Program-made: the position numbers and the translations under genes
Assembly: GCA_026391525.1 (NCBI GenBank)
Contig: JAPLEF010000016.1
Span: 1 to 37,313 of the forward strand
Length of the DNA: 37,313 nt
Direction: 5' to 3'
Source of the DNA: Sphingobacteriales bacterium
GTDB taxonomy: Bacteria > Bacteroidota > Bacteroidia > Chitinophagales > Chitinophagaceae
Notes under the pieces: model-generated
Databases searched by the model: none
Told to the model about the DNA's origin: nothing
What the model saw: only the letters and a program-made list of their open reading frames with translations
Shown here: positions 7,938 to 17,004 of the stretch, in pieces
Layout of the letters: every line of letters begins with the position of its first letter
How positions within the stretch are numbered: position 1 is the stretch's first letter

Positions 7938-7961
7938 ATCTGAATCATACTTGAGTTTTCT

Positions 7962-7979
7962 TTTGTAGAATTCTACAAA
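7962..7979. promoter_or_regulatory. Perfect 18-bp palindrome
   Basis: TTTGTAGAATTCTACAAA is fully self-complementary with no spacer. It lies 24 bp after the stop of the transferase-like gene and 139 bp before the ATG of the secreted protein. There is no T-tract, so it is not an ordinary terminator; a regulator-binding site for the downstream gene is the likelier role. No family can be assigned. Confidence 0.45.
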
Positions 7980-8118
7980 TCCGCATAGAATGTAGTCAAT
8001 CCTGAACTTATGCTGTGCGAATGGATAAATCACTTATTTTAGTAACTTTATATTTTTATCATCTGAAAGCATACGTTTTTTGATAGCTGCTTTCAACGAA
8101 TTTTTAAAACACATCATC

Positions 8119-9117
8119 ATGAAACATTACAAATTACTGCTGAAAGTTTTTTCCTTTATGTTGTTCATCTTCACCACGCTAACCACTAACTATTCAGTAG
8201 CACAGCCGGGTAAGAATGCCGGTGGGGCTGCAAAATCAAGGCCTGCACCAAGTGCCAGTAAACCTGCAATGAGTAAACCTGCATCAACCCCATCCATGAG
8301 CAAGCAGGCAACTTCATCGGCTGTTAATAAACCCGCTGCTTCTTCAAGATCAACCACAAGCAATAAATTGGATGGCGACCGAAACACTTCGATAAATAAA
8401 GGAGGCGATAGAACCAACAATATTAATAGCAATAGCGGCAACAGAACCACCAATAACGTAAGTGGTAATAAAGTAACCAGTGGCAATAATGTGAATGTAG
8501 ATAAAAGCAGGGGCGATGTAAATATCAATATTGATAATAGCAAAGATATCCGGGTGAACAATCAGGTAAATACTACGGTTCGTCATAATAATATCAATTC
8601 TTATAACAGGCCGCCATACCGTTACGGAGGATACAATTATTATTGTTATCATCCGTATGTATACCACCCTTATCAACCTTTTTATTGGGGACCAACCTGG
8701 CATCCATGGGGTTTCTTTGTGGCAACTTTAGCCACAACTGCTATTATTGTTAGTGTGAATAATGCCCAGTATCATTACGATCAGGGTGTTTGGTATCAGC
8801 CTACTACAGGAGGATATACGGCAACTTCAGCTCCTATTGGCGGTACTGTTAGCAGCATTCCTACTACCAGCGAAACCACGGTTGTGAATAATGTCACTAA
8901 TTATTATTATGGTGGAACTTATTATGAAAAAGACGGACAGACTTACAAAGTGGTTGCTCCTCCTGCAGGGGCTACTGTTCAGAGTTTGCCTGAAGGTGGT
9001 GAAGAAGTGAAAATCGGTGATCAAACCTATGTGAAAGTTGGGGAAACCTACTACCAGCCTGTTCAGGTTGACGGTAAAAACAAATATGAAGTTACCCAGG
9101 TAATGGGTAGCAATTAA
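8119..9117 (+). CDS. Secreted low-complexity protein, DUF6515-like
   Basis: The start at 8119 gives a good signal peptide (HYKLLLKVFSFMLFIFTTL, ending near SVAQPG); the longer frame would begin with TTG at 8080. The 332-residue product has a Ser/Ala/Pro/Lys-rich repeat (SKPAMSKPAS, about 30-70), an Asn/Asp/Gly-rich segment (about 80-155), a Tyr/His/Pro/Trp-rich stretch (YRYGGYNYYCYHPY) and one hydrophobic segment (FFVATLATTAIIVSV). The end has two similar motifs, YYEKDGQTYKVVAPPAGA and IGDQTYVKVGETYYQPV, the pattern I associate with DUF6515. Function is unknown; the composition suggests an envelope or surface protein. It is followed by a clear terminator. Confidence 0.75.
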   Translation: MKHYKLLLKVFSFMLFIFTTLTTNYSVAQPGKNAGGAAKSRPAPSASKPAMSKPASTPSMSKQATSSAVNKPAASSRSTTSNKLDGDRNTSINKGGDRTNNINSNSGNRTTNNVSGNKVTSGNNVNVDKSRGDVNINIDNSKDIRVNNQVNTTVRHNNINSYNRPPYRYGGYNYYCYHPYVYHPYQPFYWGPTWHPWGFFVATLATTAIIVSVNNAQYHYDQGVWYQPTTGGYTATSAPIGGTVSSIPTTSETTVVNNVTNYYYGGTYYEKDGQTYKVVAPPAGATVQSLPEGGEEVKIGDQTYVKVGETYYQPVQVDGKNKYEVTQVMGSN

Positions 9118-9159
9118 GATTGAATTTCTACTATAAATTTGAATTATATTTTAATAGAA

Positions 9160-9185
9160 AAAGCGCCTCTTTATTGGGGCGCTTT
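9160..9185. terminator. Bidirectional intrinsic terminator
   Basis: AAAGCGCC and GGCGCTTT form a perfect 8-bp stem around a 10-base loop, with A and T runs on both flanks. It stands between the convergent secreted-protein and fhs genes and can serve both. Confidence 0.85.
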
Positions 9186-9208
9186 ACTTTTTAGCTTTAA
9201 ACTCATCA

Positions 9209-10873
9209 TCAGCTTATACCAACGATCTTGTTGTTTACCACATCGATAAAATTAGCTTGTGGTATTTTTGGCAAGCCAGGCATGCGCATGATTTCACCAC
9301 AAACGGCAACAATGAATCCTGCTCCCCTGTTGATTACCAGATCTTCCACATCTATGCTGAACTGCCCATCCAGTCCACTCTCTGCCGGATCATCGGTAAA
9401 TGAGTATTGGGTTTTAGCCATACAAACAGGTAAGTGTTCTAAACCCAGTTTCTTGATGCGCTTGATACCTTCCTGTGCTTTTTTATTAAGCATAACATTG
9501 TTACCTCCGTAAATCTTTTGTACTATTTTCCGCATCTTGGTTTCAATGTCGTCACTTAAATCATAGGTGAATGGCAAAGTTTCCCGCGATGAATCGGTTA
9601 ATGCAACCACAGCTTTAGCCATCTCTTCTGCACCTTTCCCTCCCTGGGTGAAACCGTTATTTACGGCAAAAGAAGCGCCTTTTTCTTTACACCAGTTGCG
9701 CATGAATTCAATTTCATCATTCGTATCGAAATGGTAACGGTTGAGTACCACTAAAACCTTTTGGTTGAAGGATTGAAGGATACCGATATGTTTTTCCATT
9801 GCCTTGAGCCCATTGGTCAGCGCCTGCAAATCCGGCAGCATCATTTTAGTTTCATCTGCACCTCCACTCAATTTCAAAGCTTGCGAAGTAGCCACCAGTA
9901 CACTCATGGCCGGTTGCAATCCGGCTTTCCGGCATTTGATGTTAAAGAATTTTTCCGCACCGAGGTCGCTGGCGAATCCCGCTTCTGTAACCACATAATC
10001 GCCGAATTGCAACGCTGTTTTGGTAGCCATCAACGAATTACATCCATGAGCGATGTTGGCGAATGGTCCGCCATGAATGAATGCAGGGCAGCCTTCCAGC
10101 GTTTGCACGAGGTTGGGTAGAAGCGCATCTTTAAGCAATGCGGTGATGGCGCCGGTAACCCCAAGGTTCTTAGTGCAAAATGGTTCACCTGAAAATGTAT
10201 AGCCTAACAACATCGCGTCTATTCGTTCACGTAATTCATCTAAACTTTCAGAAAGGCAGAGTACTGCCATCAGCTCACTGGCTGGTGTGATTACGAATCC
10301 GGTTTCAGAAGGTATGCCGTTATTGGGTCCGTCTAACGCAGTTACGATCTTACGCAATACGCGGTCGTTTACATCAAGGCAACGTTTCAACAGTACAGAT
10401 TTGATGCCTTCCGGTTTACCGCGATTAAAGAAGCGGTAGTTATCCAGCAAGGCTGATAGCGTGTTGTTTGCAGAAGTGATCGCATGAAAATCGCCATTGA
10501 AATGGAGGTTGATATCTTCCATCGGTACTACCTGCGAGTAACCGCCTCCGGTAGCTCCGCCTTTCATTCCGAAACAGGGGCCCAGAGAGGGTTCGCGAAG
10601 CGCTAATACCGCTTTTTTGCCGATAGACCGTAACCCATCTGCCAGCGCAACAGAAGTAGTGGTTTTACCTATGCCTGCTTTTGTAGGGGTAATGGCGGTA
10701 ACCAGGATAAGTTTGGATTGGGCGATTTTTTCTTCATCAAAACTACTGATGTTGATTTTGGCTTTGTAATGCCCGTAGGGTATCAGCATCTCTTCTGAAA
10801 TCCCTAACTCATCAGCAATAATGTTTATTTTTTTTAAGGGTGTATCCTGTGCAATTTCATAATCCGATTTCAT
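9209..10873 (-). CDS. fhs: Formate--tetrahydrofolate ligase
   Basis: The 554-residue protein matches formyltetrahydrofolate synthetase along its length: TPTKAGIGKTTT (62-73) is the ATP phosphate-binding loop, followed by LREPSLGPCFGMKGGATGGGYSQV, FNGDFHAITSANNTLSALLDN and FIHGGPFANIAHGCNS. The enzyme makes 10-formyl-THF from formate, THF and ATP in the cytoplasm for purine and one-carbon metabolism. Its length is the usual one for the family (about 555). It is the last gene of a minus-strand group, 76 bp after the NuiA-like gene, and ends at a bidirectional terminator. Confidence 0.97.
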   Translation of the reverse strand: MKSDYEIAQDTPLKKINIIADELGISEEMLIPYGHYKAKINISSFDEEKIAQSKLILVTAITPTKAGIGKTTTSVALADGLRSIGKKAVLALREPSLGPCFGMKGGATGGGYSQVVPMEDINLHFNGDFHAITSANNTLSALLDNYRFFNRGKPEGIKSVLLKRCLDVNDRVLRKIVTALDGPNNGIPSETGFVITPASELMAVLCLSESLDELRERIDAMLLGYTFSGEPFCTKNLGVTGAITALLKDALLPNLVQTLEGCPAFIHGGPFANIAHGCNSLMATKTALQFGDYVVTEAGFASDLGAEKFFNIKCRKAGLQPAMSVLVATSQALKLSGGADETKMMLPDLQALTNGLKAMEKHIGILQSFNQKVLVVLNRYHFDTNDEIEFMRNWCKEKGASFAVNNGFTQGGKGAEEMAKAVVALTDSSRETLPFTYDLSDDIETKMRKIVQKIYGGNNVMLNKKAQEGIKRIKKLGLEHLPVCMAKTQYSFTDDPAESGLDGQFSIDVEDLVINRGAGFIVAVCGEIMRMPGLPKIPQANFIDVVNNKIVGIS

Positions 10874-10949
10874 AACGGGGAAGGTTAATTCATTATGAAT
10901 GTATCCATTTATTTTGATACATCAACAAGCTGTTGCAGCAAATATGGGT

Positions 10950-11348
10950 TTAGGTTTCGATCGATTTGGTCTGTAAGAGATAGGCTTGTTCATCATTGCC
11001 GATCAGCAATAAGCTGATGGTAACTTCAACTGTTCCGGAACGATACAGTTCTGCTAATCTACTATGATCAATAATCACTTGATGTAAATGTTTGTATCGG
11101 GAAGCTAGTGCAACAGCTTCCTCACGTTGGCTAAGTGACAATTGAGTATCGATTCGGGTAAAAAATGCAGAAATGCCATTGAGTTGGTGCACAATTTTTT
11201 CGGCTGAGGCTTCCTGTAATTTTAGGATTGCAGTTGGCAGGTCCATCTTTCCCAAACCGGTTACTACAAAAGGAAATTCCGATTCGCTGTAATAAGGTAA
11301 ACCATGGATGGCTTCCTGCAGTTCAGTGAACAGATCCTTTTGTTTCAT
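10950..11348 (-). CDS. NuiA-like nuclease A inhibitor family protein
   Basis: The 132-residue product (ATG at 11348 preferred over TTG at 11360) follows the pattern of cyanobacterial NuiA, which blocks the non-specific nuclease NucA: LQEAIHGLPYYSESEFPF near the N terminus, an ISAFFTRID stretch, a helix LASRYKHLHQVI, LAELYRSGTVEVTISLLLIG and a C-terminal KSIET. In NuiA the Glu of the SES turn and the C-terminal Thr contact the nuclease metal site; both are kept here (Glu22, Thr132). No NucA-type nuclease gene is visible in the window. It lies 28 bp after panD on the same strand, so it is probably cotranscribed with it. An alternative is a family member with another partner. Confidence 0.7.
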   Translation of the reverse strand: MKQKDLFTELQEAIHGLPYYSESEFPFVVTGLGKMDLPTAILKLQEASAEKIVHQLNGISAFFTRIDTQLSLSQREEAVALASRYKHLHQVIIDHSRLAELYRSGTVEVTISLLLIGNDEQAYLLQTKSIET

Positions 11349-11376
11349 TTTTGTTTCCAATTTGGTTGCTGGTCAA

Positions 11377-11730
11377 TTAAGATTTGGGCAACAAATTACC
11401 CTCAGCGGGGAATACTATGCTGGGAACGAATTTTTTTGCTTCTTCAAAATCTATAGTAGCATAGGAAATGATGATTACTACATCGCCTTCACAACCCAAT
11501 CGTGCAGCAGGGCCATTCAAACAACATACTCCGGTACCTCTGCCGCCTTTGATCACATAAGTTTCAAGCCTACTTCCGTTATTGACATTTACCACCTGCA
11601 CTTTTTCATTTTCAATGAGGTTGGATGCGTCCATCAAATCTTCGTCAATAGTTATACTACCTACATAATTAAGGTTCGCTTCCGTTATTACGGCACGGTG
11701 GATTTTAGATTTTAATATTTCTATCATCAT
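11377..11730 (-). CDS. panD: Aspartate 1-decarboxylase proenzyme
   Basis: The 117-residue protein is a typical PanD: short N-terminal lead [24 protein letters not shown], with the self-cleavage Gly24-Ser25 that makes the pyruvoyl group, then [13 protein letters not shown] and [15 protein letters not shown] in the small beta-barrel core. The enzyme makes beta-alanine from aspartate for pantothenate and CoA synthesis. It is divergent from acs across about 130 bp and is first in the minus-strand series panD, NuiA-like, fhs. ATG at 11730 or 11727 would both serve. Confidence 0.97.
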   Translation of the reverse strand: MMIEILKSKIHRAVITEANLNYVGSITIDEDLMDASNLIENEKVQVVNVNNGSRLETYVIKGGRGTGVCCLNGPAARLGCEGDVVIIISYATIDFEEAKKFVPSIVFPAEGNLLPKS

Positions 11731-11860
11731 AAAAGTACAATTAGGGCTGCAAGGTAAAACAAAGAACTTAATTTATTTGTGCCTATAGGTTTTGGCGCTT
11801 CAAGTTAAAAGCAGGCTGTTCAGTGATTTTATTTATTTTTATCGACCAAAAGCTTTTCCA

Positions 11861-13798
11861 ATGCCATATCCTTATCAGATTAGTTCTTTTGCCGATTACG
11901 AATTTCAATACAGCAGAAGTATACAGGATCCTTCAGCATTCTGGAGCGAAATAGCTGCTCATTTCACCTGGTGTAAACATTGGGATGAAGTTTGTAACTG
12001 GAATTTTACCGAACCAAAAGTGGAATGGTTCAAGGGCGCTAAACTCAATATCACCGAAAATTGTATAGATCGTCATCTTGCTGAAAAAGGAGAACAGCCT
12101 GCTATCATTTGGGAACCCAATAACCCGGAAGAGCGTACCCGTATTGTAACGTATAACCGTTTACACAAAAGAGTTTGTCAGGTAGCCCAAATGCTTAAAA
12201 ACAATGGAGTGAAGAAGGGTGATCGGGTTTGTATATACATGGGCATGGTTCCGGAATTGGCTTATGCTGTACTGGGTTGTGCCAGAATAGGCGCTATTCA
12301 CAGTGTGATATTCGGGGGCTTCAGTGCACAAAGTATTGCCGATCGTTTAGATGATGCGCAGGCTACTTTCATCATCACCTGCGATGGGGCCTATCGGGGC
12401 AATAAAGATATCCCCCTGAAATCGGTAATCGACGATGCTTTAATTGGCAATAAAACCGTTAAACATGTGGTGGTATTCACGCGTACCCGAACGCCTGTTT
12501 CTATGTTAAAGCATCGCGACCTCTGGTGGGAAGATGAAATGGATCATGCCGAAACTCAAATTGAAAGAGACGGCGTGGTATCATTCCCTGCTGAAGAAAT
12601 GGATGCTGAGGACCCCTTGTTCATTCTTTATACATCCGGCTCTACCGGCAAACCAAAGGGAGTAGTACACAGTATTGCCGGTTATATGTTATGGACCACC
12701 TACACTTTTGTAAATGTATTTCAGTACACACCCGGGGAAGTACATTTTTGCACGGCAGATATCGGCTGGATCACCGGCCATAGTTATATCGTGTATGGGC
12801 CATTATGTGCCGGAGCAACTTCACTGATGTTTGAAGGAATTCCCACCTGGCCTGATGCCGGCAGATTTTGGGATATCGTAGATAAACACAAAGTGAATAT
12901 TTTATATACAGCCCCAACCGCCATCCGGAGTTTAATGGGTTTTGGTGAAGAACCTCTCCAGGGAAAAGATTTATCTTCTCTTCGTATACTCGGAACCGTT
13001 GGCGAGCCCATTAATGAGGAAGCCTGGCATTGGTATAACGAAAAGATCGGAAAAAATAATTGTCCGATCGTTGATACCTGGTGGCAAACAGAAACCGGCG
13101 GTGTACTCATCTCGAATATGGCAGGTATCACACCCTCAAAACCGGGATGGGCCACTTTGCCTTTGCCTGGCGTACAACCCTTACTGGTAGATGAAAGCGG
13201 AAATGAAGTGATGCAGAAAGATGAACAAGGATTTTTCAAGGGAAATCTTTGCATCAAAGCGCCCTGGCCTTCAACGATTCGCACTACCTACGGCGATCAT
13301 GAACGTTGCCGGACTAATTATTTTGCTACTTATCCCAATCTGTATTTCACAGGGGATGGTGCTTTGAAAGATGAACAAGGTAACTACCGCATAACCGGAA
13401 GAGTAGACGATGTACTGAATGTAAGCGGCCACAGGATTGGCACTGCCGAAGTGGAAAATGCCATCAACATGCATGCAGGTGTAATTGAAAGTGCTGTGGT
13501 GGGCTATCCACATGATATCAAGGGACAAGGGATTTATGCTTATATCATTTACAACCATCTCCATCTGGATGAAAATCTCACGCGATTGGATATTCTTCAA
13601 ACCGTAACCCGGATTATCGGTGCCATCGCCAAACCTGATAAGATTCAGTTTGTACCTGGTTTACCTAAAACACGAAGCGGTAAAATCATGCGACGAATTT
13701 TGCGCAAAATTGCAGAAGGCGATTTATCTGGCCTTGGTGATACCAGTACCCTGCTCGATCCTGCTGTGGTGGAAGAAATCAGCAAAGGGAAGTTATAA
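11861..13798 (+). CDS. acs: Acetyl-CoA synthetase (AMP-forming)
   Basis: From ATG at 11861 the product is 645 residues, the normal size; the longer open frame begins with TTG at 11792 and adds 23 residues not expected in the family. It has the Acs N-terminal region (FWSEIAAHFTWCKHWDEV, WFKGAKLNITENCIDRHL), the AMP-loop YTSGSTGKPKGVVHS, the CTADIGWITGHSYIVYGPL stretch, VDTWWQTETGG, YFTGDGA and the C-terminal TRSGKIMRRILRKIA whose Lys is the usual acetylation-regulated residue. The enzyme activates acetate to acetyl-CoA in the cytosol. It is monocistronic by spacing. Confidence 0.97.
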   Translation: MPYPYQISSFADYEFQYSRSIQDPSAFWSEIAAHFTWCKHWDEVCNWNFTEPKVEWFKGAKLNITENCIDRHLAEKGEQPAIIWEPNNPEERTRIVTYNRLHKRVCQVAQMLKNNGVKKGDRVCIYMGMVPELAYAVLGCARIGAIHSVIFGGFSAQSIADRLDDAQATFIITCDGAYRGNKDIPLKSVIDDALIGNKTVKHVVVFTRTRTPVSMLKHRDLWWEDEMDHAETQIERDGVVSFPAEEMDAEDPLFILYTSGSTGKPKGVVHSIAGYMLWTTYTFVNVFQYTPGEVHFCTADIGWITGHSYIVYGPLCAGATSLMFEGIPTWPDAGRFWDIVDKHKVNILYTAPTAIRSLMGFGEEPLQGKDLSSLRILGTVGEPINEEAWHWYNEKIGKNNCPIVDTWWQTETGGVLISNMAGITPSKPGWATLPLPGVQPLLVDESGNEVMQKDEQGFFKGNLCIKAPWPSTIRTTYGDHERCRTNYFATYPNLYFTGDGALKDEQGNYRITGRVDDVLNVSGHRIGTAEVENAINMHAGVIESAVVGYPHDIKGQGIYAYIIYNHLHLDENLTRLDILQTVTRIIGAIAKPDKIQFVPGLPKTRSGKIMRRILRKIAEGDLSGLGDTSTLLDPAVVEEISKGKL

Positions 13799-13872
13799 GG
13801 TTTTTGAAGACACGCATTTATTAATTACAATGTATCTTGCACACTAAATTTCTAAATATTTAATTTATCAAT

Positions 13873-15366
13873 ATGAAATCAATTTTTTTAGCATTTTTAT
13901 TTTCTATCACATTGATAACGTCGGATGCACAAGAACCGGTTTATACCTGGAGTGCAGCCAATACCAAGCCGGCCATGAATGTGGATGTTCAGATCATGGG
14001 CTATACACCGGAAGGGTATTTTGTAGTAAGCAAGAAACCGGCATCAGGAATGGAATTTTCGCCTACCATCACGGTTGAATATTTTAACGATAAACAGGAA
14101 AGGATTTTCGTGAAAAATGTTACGCCAACCAAGCAGGAAGATTATGTGAACATCTTGTATTATAATAAATCACTTTGTTTGTTTAGTGCCTTGTATACTA
14201 AGGAGTCTGGGAAAAACAGCTTGACTGCTACCCGTATCAATACTGATGGCACTCTTGGTAAACCAGTGGAAATGGGCAGTTTGCTAGCAGAGAAATTATC
14301 CGATCGCGGCTTGTTTAATGTATCGGTTTCTCCAGATGGATCTAAGGCATTGGTACTTTCGCAACCCGATTACGTGAAAGGGGAGAATGAAAAAATCACC
14401 ATTAGCTTATTTGGTGATCAGTTTACAAAGATCTGGTCGGTAGAGAAAACTTACCCTTACGGATGGACGAAAGCTGTTGAAAACCGCCCGGCGGTAAACA
14501 ACCAGGGTACAGTTTTTATCCTGAAGAAAACCGACATGAAATCAGATGGCAATGCTTACAGCATATTTTCATTTGATGGAAAAGAACTGAAGGAATATAA
14601 GATTGCAATGGATGGCAATAAGAAAGTGGCCAGTGTTGTTCAGGCTTTTGCGCCTAATGGAGATTTTACGGTTGGCGGTTATTACAACGAAGATGGAAAA
14701 GTACGTGCCGGAATGGGTACGGCATTACATGGCACTTTCTTAAGCCGTATCGATCAATCGGGCAATGCAGCAAAATTTGCCGTGATAACCCCTTTTGAAA
14801 AAAGGAAAGACATCATCGCCAAATCGATTTTGTTCCACGATAATACCAGCATACTGCTTGGCGAACGTTATTATATTTCTTCGCAAGCTCCTAAAACAGA
14901 TCCTACAAAACCTCCGGGTTCTACTGATATGTTTGCAAGAGATTATACCTACTATGGCGAGGACATTATTATCGACGGCTTCGATGCAGCCGGAAAATCT
15001 TTGTATTATACCAGCGTTGAAAAGGAAAACCGTTCTAATAACGATAACGGTACTTCCGTATCTTATTTTGCTGATATCATCAAAGGTAAATTGGTGCTGA
15101 TCTTTATGAATGATAAAGATGATTTTGATGAAAAGAAAAAAGTGGTTGTATTTGGCGGAACGCCTAAAGTGATTGCTCATGTAGGCGTGGATCCTGTTAC
15201 CGGTAAGGCTACTGCCATGAAACCCATCCTTAATACCGGCGATGTTGGTGGAAAAGGAGGCGATATGTATCTGCGCCCAGATGTTTATTTGCGAACCGGA
15301 GAAACTTCTTATATTATTCGTGCAGAAAATACCAGTATTTACCGAATGGGGAAATTGAGTTTTTAA
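13873..15366 (+). CDS. Secreted protein of unknown function
   Basis: The 497-residue product begins with a signal peptide (KSIFLAFLFSITLITSDAQ, cleavage near Ala19-Gln20) and continues as a soluble, beta-rich protein with many repeated short strand-turn elements of the type GYFVVSKK, LSPDGSKALVLSQP-like and NGDFTVGGYYNEDGK, which suggest a beta-propeller. No catalytic motif is evident and there is no C-terminal sorting domain I recognise. I do not recognise the family. It follows acs by 74 bp with its own leader and ends at a strong terminator. Confidence 0.8.
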   Translation: MKSIFLAFLFSITLITSDAQEPVYTWSAANTKPAMNVDVQIMGYTPEGYFVVSKKPASGMEFSPTITVEYFNDKQERIFVKNVTPTKQEDYVNILYYNKSLCLFSALYTKESGKNSLTATRINTDGTLGKPVEMGSLLAEKLSDRGLFNVSVSPDGSKALVLSQPDYVKGENEKITISLFGDQFTKIWSVEKTYPYGWTKAVENRPAVNNQGTVFILKKTDMKSDGNAYSIFSFDGKELKEYKIAMDGNKKVASVVQAFAPNGDFTVGGYYNEDGKVRAGMGTALHGTFLSRIDQSGNAAKFAVITPFEKRKDIIAKSILFHDNTSILLGERYYISSQAPKTDPTKPPGSTDMFARDYTYYGEDIIIDGFDAAGKSLYYTSVEKENRSNNDNGTSVSYFADIIKGKLVLIFMNDKDDFDEKKKVVVFGGTPKVIAHVGVDPVTGKATAMKPILNTGDVGGKGGDMYLRPDVYLRTGETSYIIRAENTSIYRMGKLSF

Positions 15367-15397
15367 TACAGAAATTCAGCTTGCGCTTGAAAAAAAT

Positions 15398-15437
15398 AAA
15401 ATGCCCTTTCAGTGAATGTAATCTGAAAGGGCATTTT
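15398..15437. terminator. Strong bidirectional intrinsic terminator
   Basis: AAAATGCCCTTTCAG and CTGAAAGGGCATTTT form a perfect 15-bp stem around a 10-base loop, flanked by A and T runs. It separates two convergent secreted-protein genes and can stop transcription from either side. Confidence 0.95.
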
Positions 15438-15454
15438 TATATGATGTAGATTGT

Positions 15455-16105
15455 TTATCTCTTTTTTGCCCACCAGGCATTGTATTCATCAACGATATCG
15501 TAAATCTTCATCAGTCCGTATCCTTTTTCTTTGGCCTCTACTTTTGCAGCCAGTTCTGGGTAATCATCAACCAGTTTACTCATCCGTTTAGCAAAGCCCA
15601 ATGCAAAATCCTGTTGCTGAATCGGCTTCTCATCTAATTTTTGCCAAACAATTTCATCGGTATGGATGCGTTCATCATATTGAGCCTGCGTTTCATTTTT
15701 ACCCATCATTTCACTTATGCCTTCTTTTTTGCTGTAATAGGCATACTGGCAGATTCTTCCGTCTTTTGTAAGTAAAACAAAACTAACCGGTTTACTCATC
15801 AATCCGCCACTGAATGCAATCGTACGGTAATGCTTATCCGCTACTCCATATCCTTTGATATCTGCAGGCTTGTATTTTTTCCGTTCTTTTTTAGAAGCAT
15901 CGGTAAAAAATGTACAGCCTTTTTGATTAGAGGTTCGGTTGCCGTGTTCTACGTATCCTCGAGTAGTATCTCCCGATTCTGTTACGATGTAGCCCGGGTA
16001 GATTTCATAGTAAGCGTAGGTGTTTCCGCTCCAGTCCTGAGCTTTTAGCGAATGTTGAGCTGTGATTGCCATGCCGAGCAGAAAGACAGGTAAAAATAAT
16101 TTCAT
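15455..16105 (-). CDS. Secreted protein of unknown function
   Basis: The 216-residue product has a signal peptide (KLFLPVFLLGMAITAQ, end near LKAQD) and then a compact domain starting IYPGYIVTESGDTTRGYVEHGNRTSNQKGC, a pattern I have a general impression of in uncharacterised Bacteroidota exported proteins (value-plus-gDT-rGYI strand hairpin). The C-terminal third is helical and charged. No enzyme motif is visible. It is monocistronic, convergent with the preceding gene over a shared terminator. Confidence 0.75.
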   Translation of the reverse strand: MKLFLPVFLLGMAITAQHSLKAQDWSGNTYAYYEIYPGYIVTESGDTTRGYVEHGNRTSNQKGCTFFTDASKKERKKYKPADIKGYGVADKHYRTIAFSGGLMSKPVSFVLLTKDGRICQYAYYSKKEGISEMMGKNETQAQYDERIHTDEIVWQKLDEKPIQQQDFALGFAKRMSKLVDDYPELAAKVEAKEKGYGLMKIYDIVDEYNAWWAKKR

Positions 16106-16206
16106 ATCCTTTTTAATAGATTAGCGATAAAAATATAGTATTTCCTTCAAATCGGGCACCGGAAGTTGTGATAGAAAAAGTTAATTTGCAGTAAGCACAT
16201 TATTTT

Positions 16207-17004
16207 ATGGCCTCCATCACCATTTCAACCATACAATCTTCTATTTTTTGGGAAGATAAAGCTGCCAATCTGCAGATGTTTCAGGAAAAACTAAAAAGCC
16301 TTCCCAATGAAACGGAGATTGCCATTCTCCCGGAAATGTTTACCACAGGTTTCAGCATGGATGCCGAAAGGCTGGCAGAAACCATGGATGGCCCTACGGT
16401 TCAATGGATGAGAGACCTAAGCCGTAGTTTACAAATGATCATCACAGGAAGTATCATCGTAAAATCGCACGACCGTTATTATAACCGTTTGATCTGGATG
16501 ATGCCAAACGGAAACCTCGGTTATTACGACAAAAGGCATCTTTTTGCTTTCTCAGGAGAAGATCAGTATTACACTGCTGGCAACAAAAGGCTGATTGCAT
16601 CAGTAAAGGGTTGGAAAATCAATGTACAGATATGCTACGATCTTCGGTTTCCGGTATGGGCACGCCAATCTTTTTCAACCGATGAGCAATCGCCTGAATA
16701 TGATATTCTTATTTATGTTGCCAATTGGCCTGAGCGAAGGATACCGGCATGGAAAGCCCTGCTCAGTGCTCGTGCTATCGAAAATCAAGCGTATGTTTTT
16801 GGGGTGAACCGTGTTGGAACAGATGGCCATGATGTGCCATATAGTGGTGATAGCCTTATTGTTGATCCTCTTGGGGAATGGCTTTATCATCAAACCGGAA
16901 CCGAAGATAATTTCACCATCACACTCGAACGTGATTTTTTAGATGGGGCAAGAAAAAAATTCCCTTTTTTAAAAGACGGCGATGGGTTTCAATTGCTTAC
17001 CTGA
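16207..17004 (+). CDS. Nitrilase-superfamily amidohydrolase (omega-amidase type)
   Basis: The 265-residue protein has the full Glu-Lys-Cys triad of the carbon-nitrogen hydrolase superfamily: Glu43 in LPEMFTTGF, Lys109 in YYDKRHLF and Cys143 in VQICYDLRFP. The LPEMFTTGFSM and HLFAFSGEDQYYTAGN patterns fit the YafV/omega-amidase branch, which hydrolyses alpha-ketoglutaramate and like amides in the cytoplasm and serves in metabolite repair and methionine salvage. The precise substrate is inferred from family. Its last 8 bp overlap the 3' end of the convergent S41-peptidase gene. Confidence 0.9.
   Translation: MASITISTIQSSIFWEDKAANLQMFQEKLKSLPNETEIAILPEMFTTGFSMDAERLAETMDGPTVQWMRDLSRSLQMIITGSIIVKSHDRYYNRLIWMMPNGNLGYYDKRHLFAFSGEDQYYTAGNKRLIASVKGWKINVQICYDLRFPVWARQSFSTDEQSPEYDILIYVANWPERRIPAWKALLSARAIENQAYVFGVNRVGTDGHDVPYSGDSLIVDPLGEWLYHQTGTEDNFTITLERDFLDGARKKFPFLKDGDGFQLLT

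Noticed and set aside
8190-8703. Two long minus-strand frames opposite the low-complexity secreted gene
   Set aside because: They are shadows caused by the biased composition of the plus-strand gene; the predicted products are monotonous Leu/Ile strings.
12784-13284. 166-residue minus-strand frame inside acs
   Set aside because: It lies fully within acs, which has complete family motifs; no independent support.
14740-15180. 146-residue minus-strand frame inside the secreted-protein gene
   Set aside because: It overlaps the whole plus-strand gene and has a repetitive Ile/Phe-rich composition typical of shadow frames.
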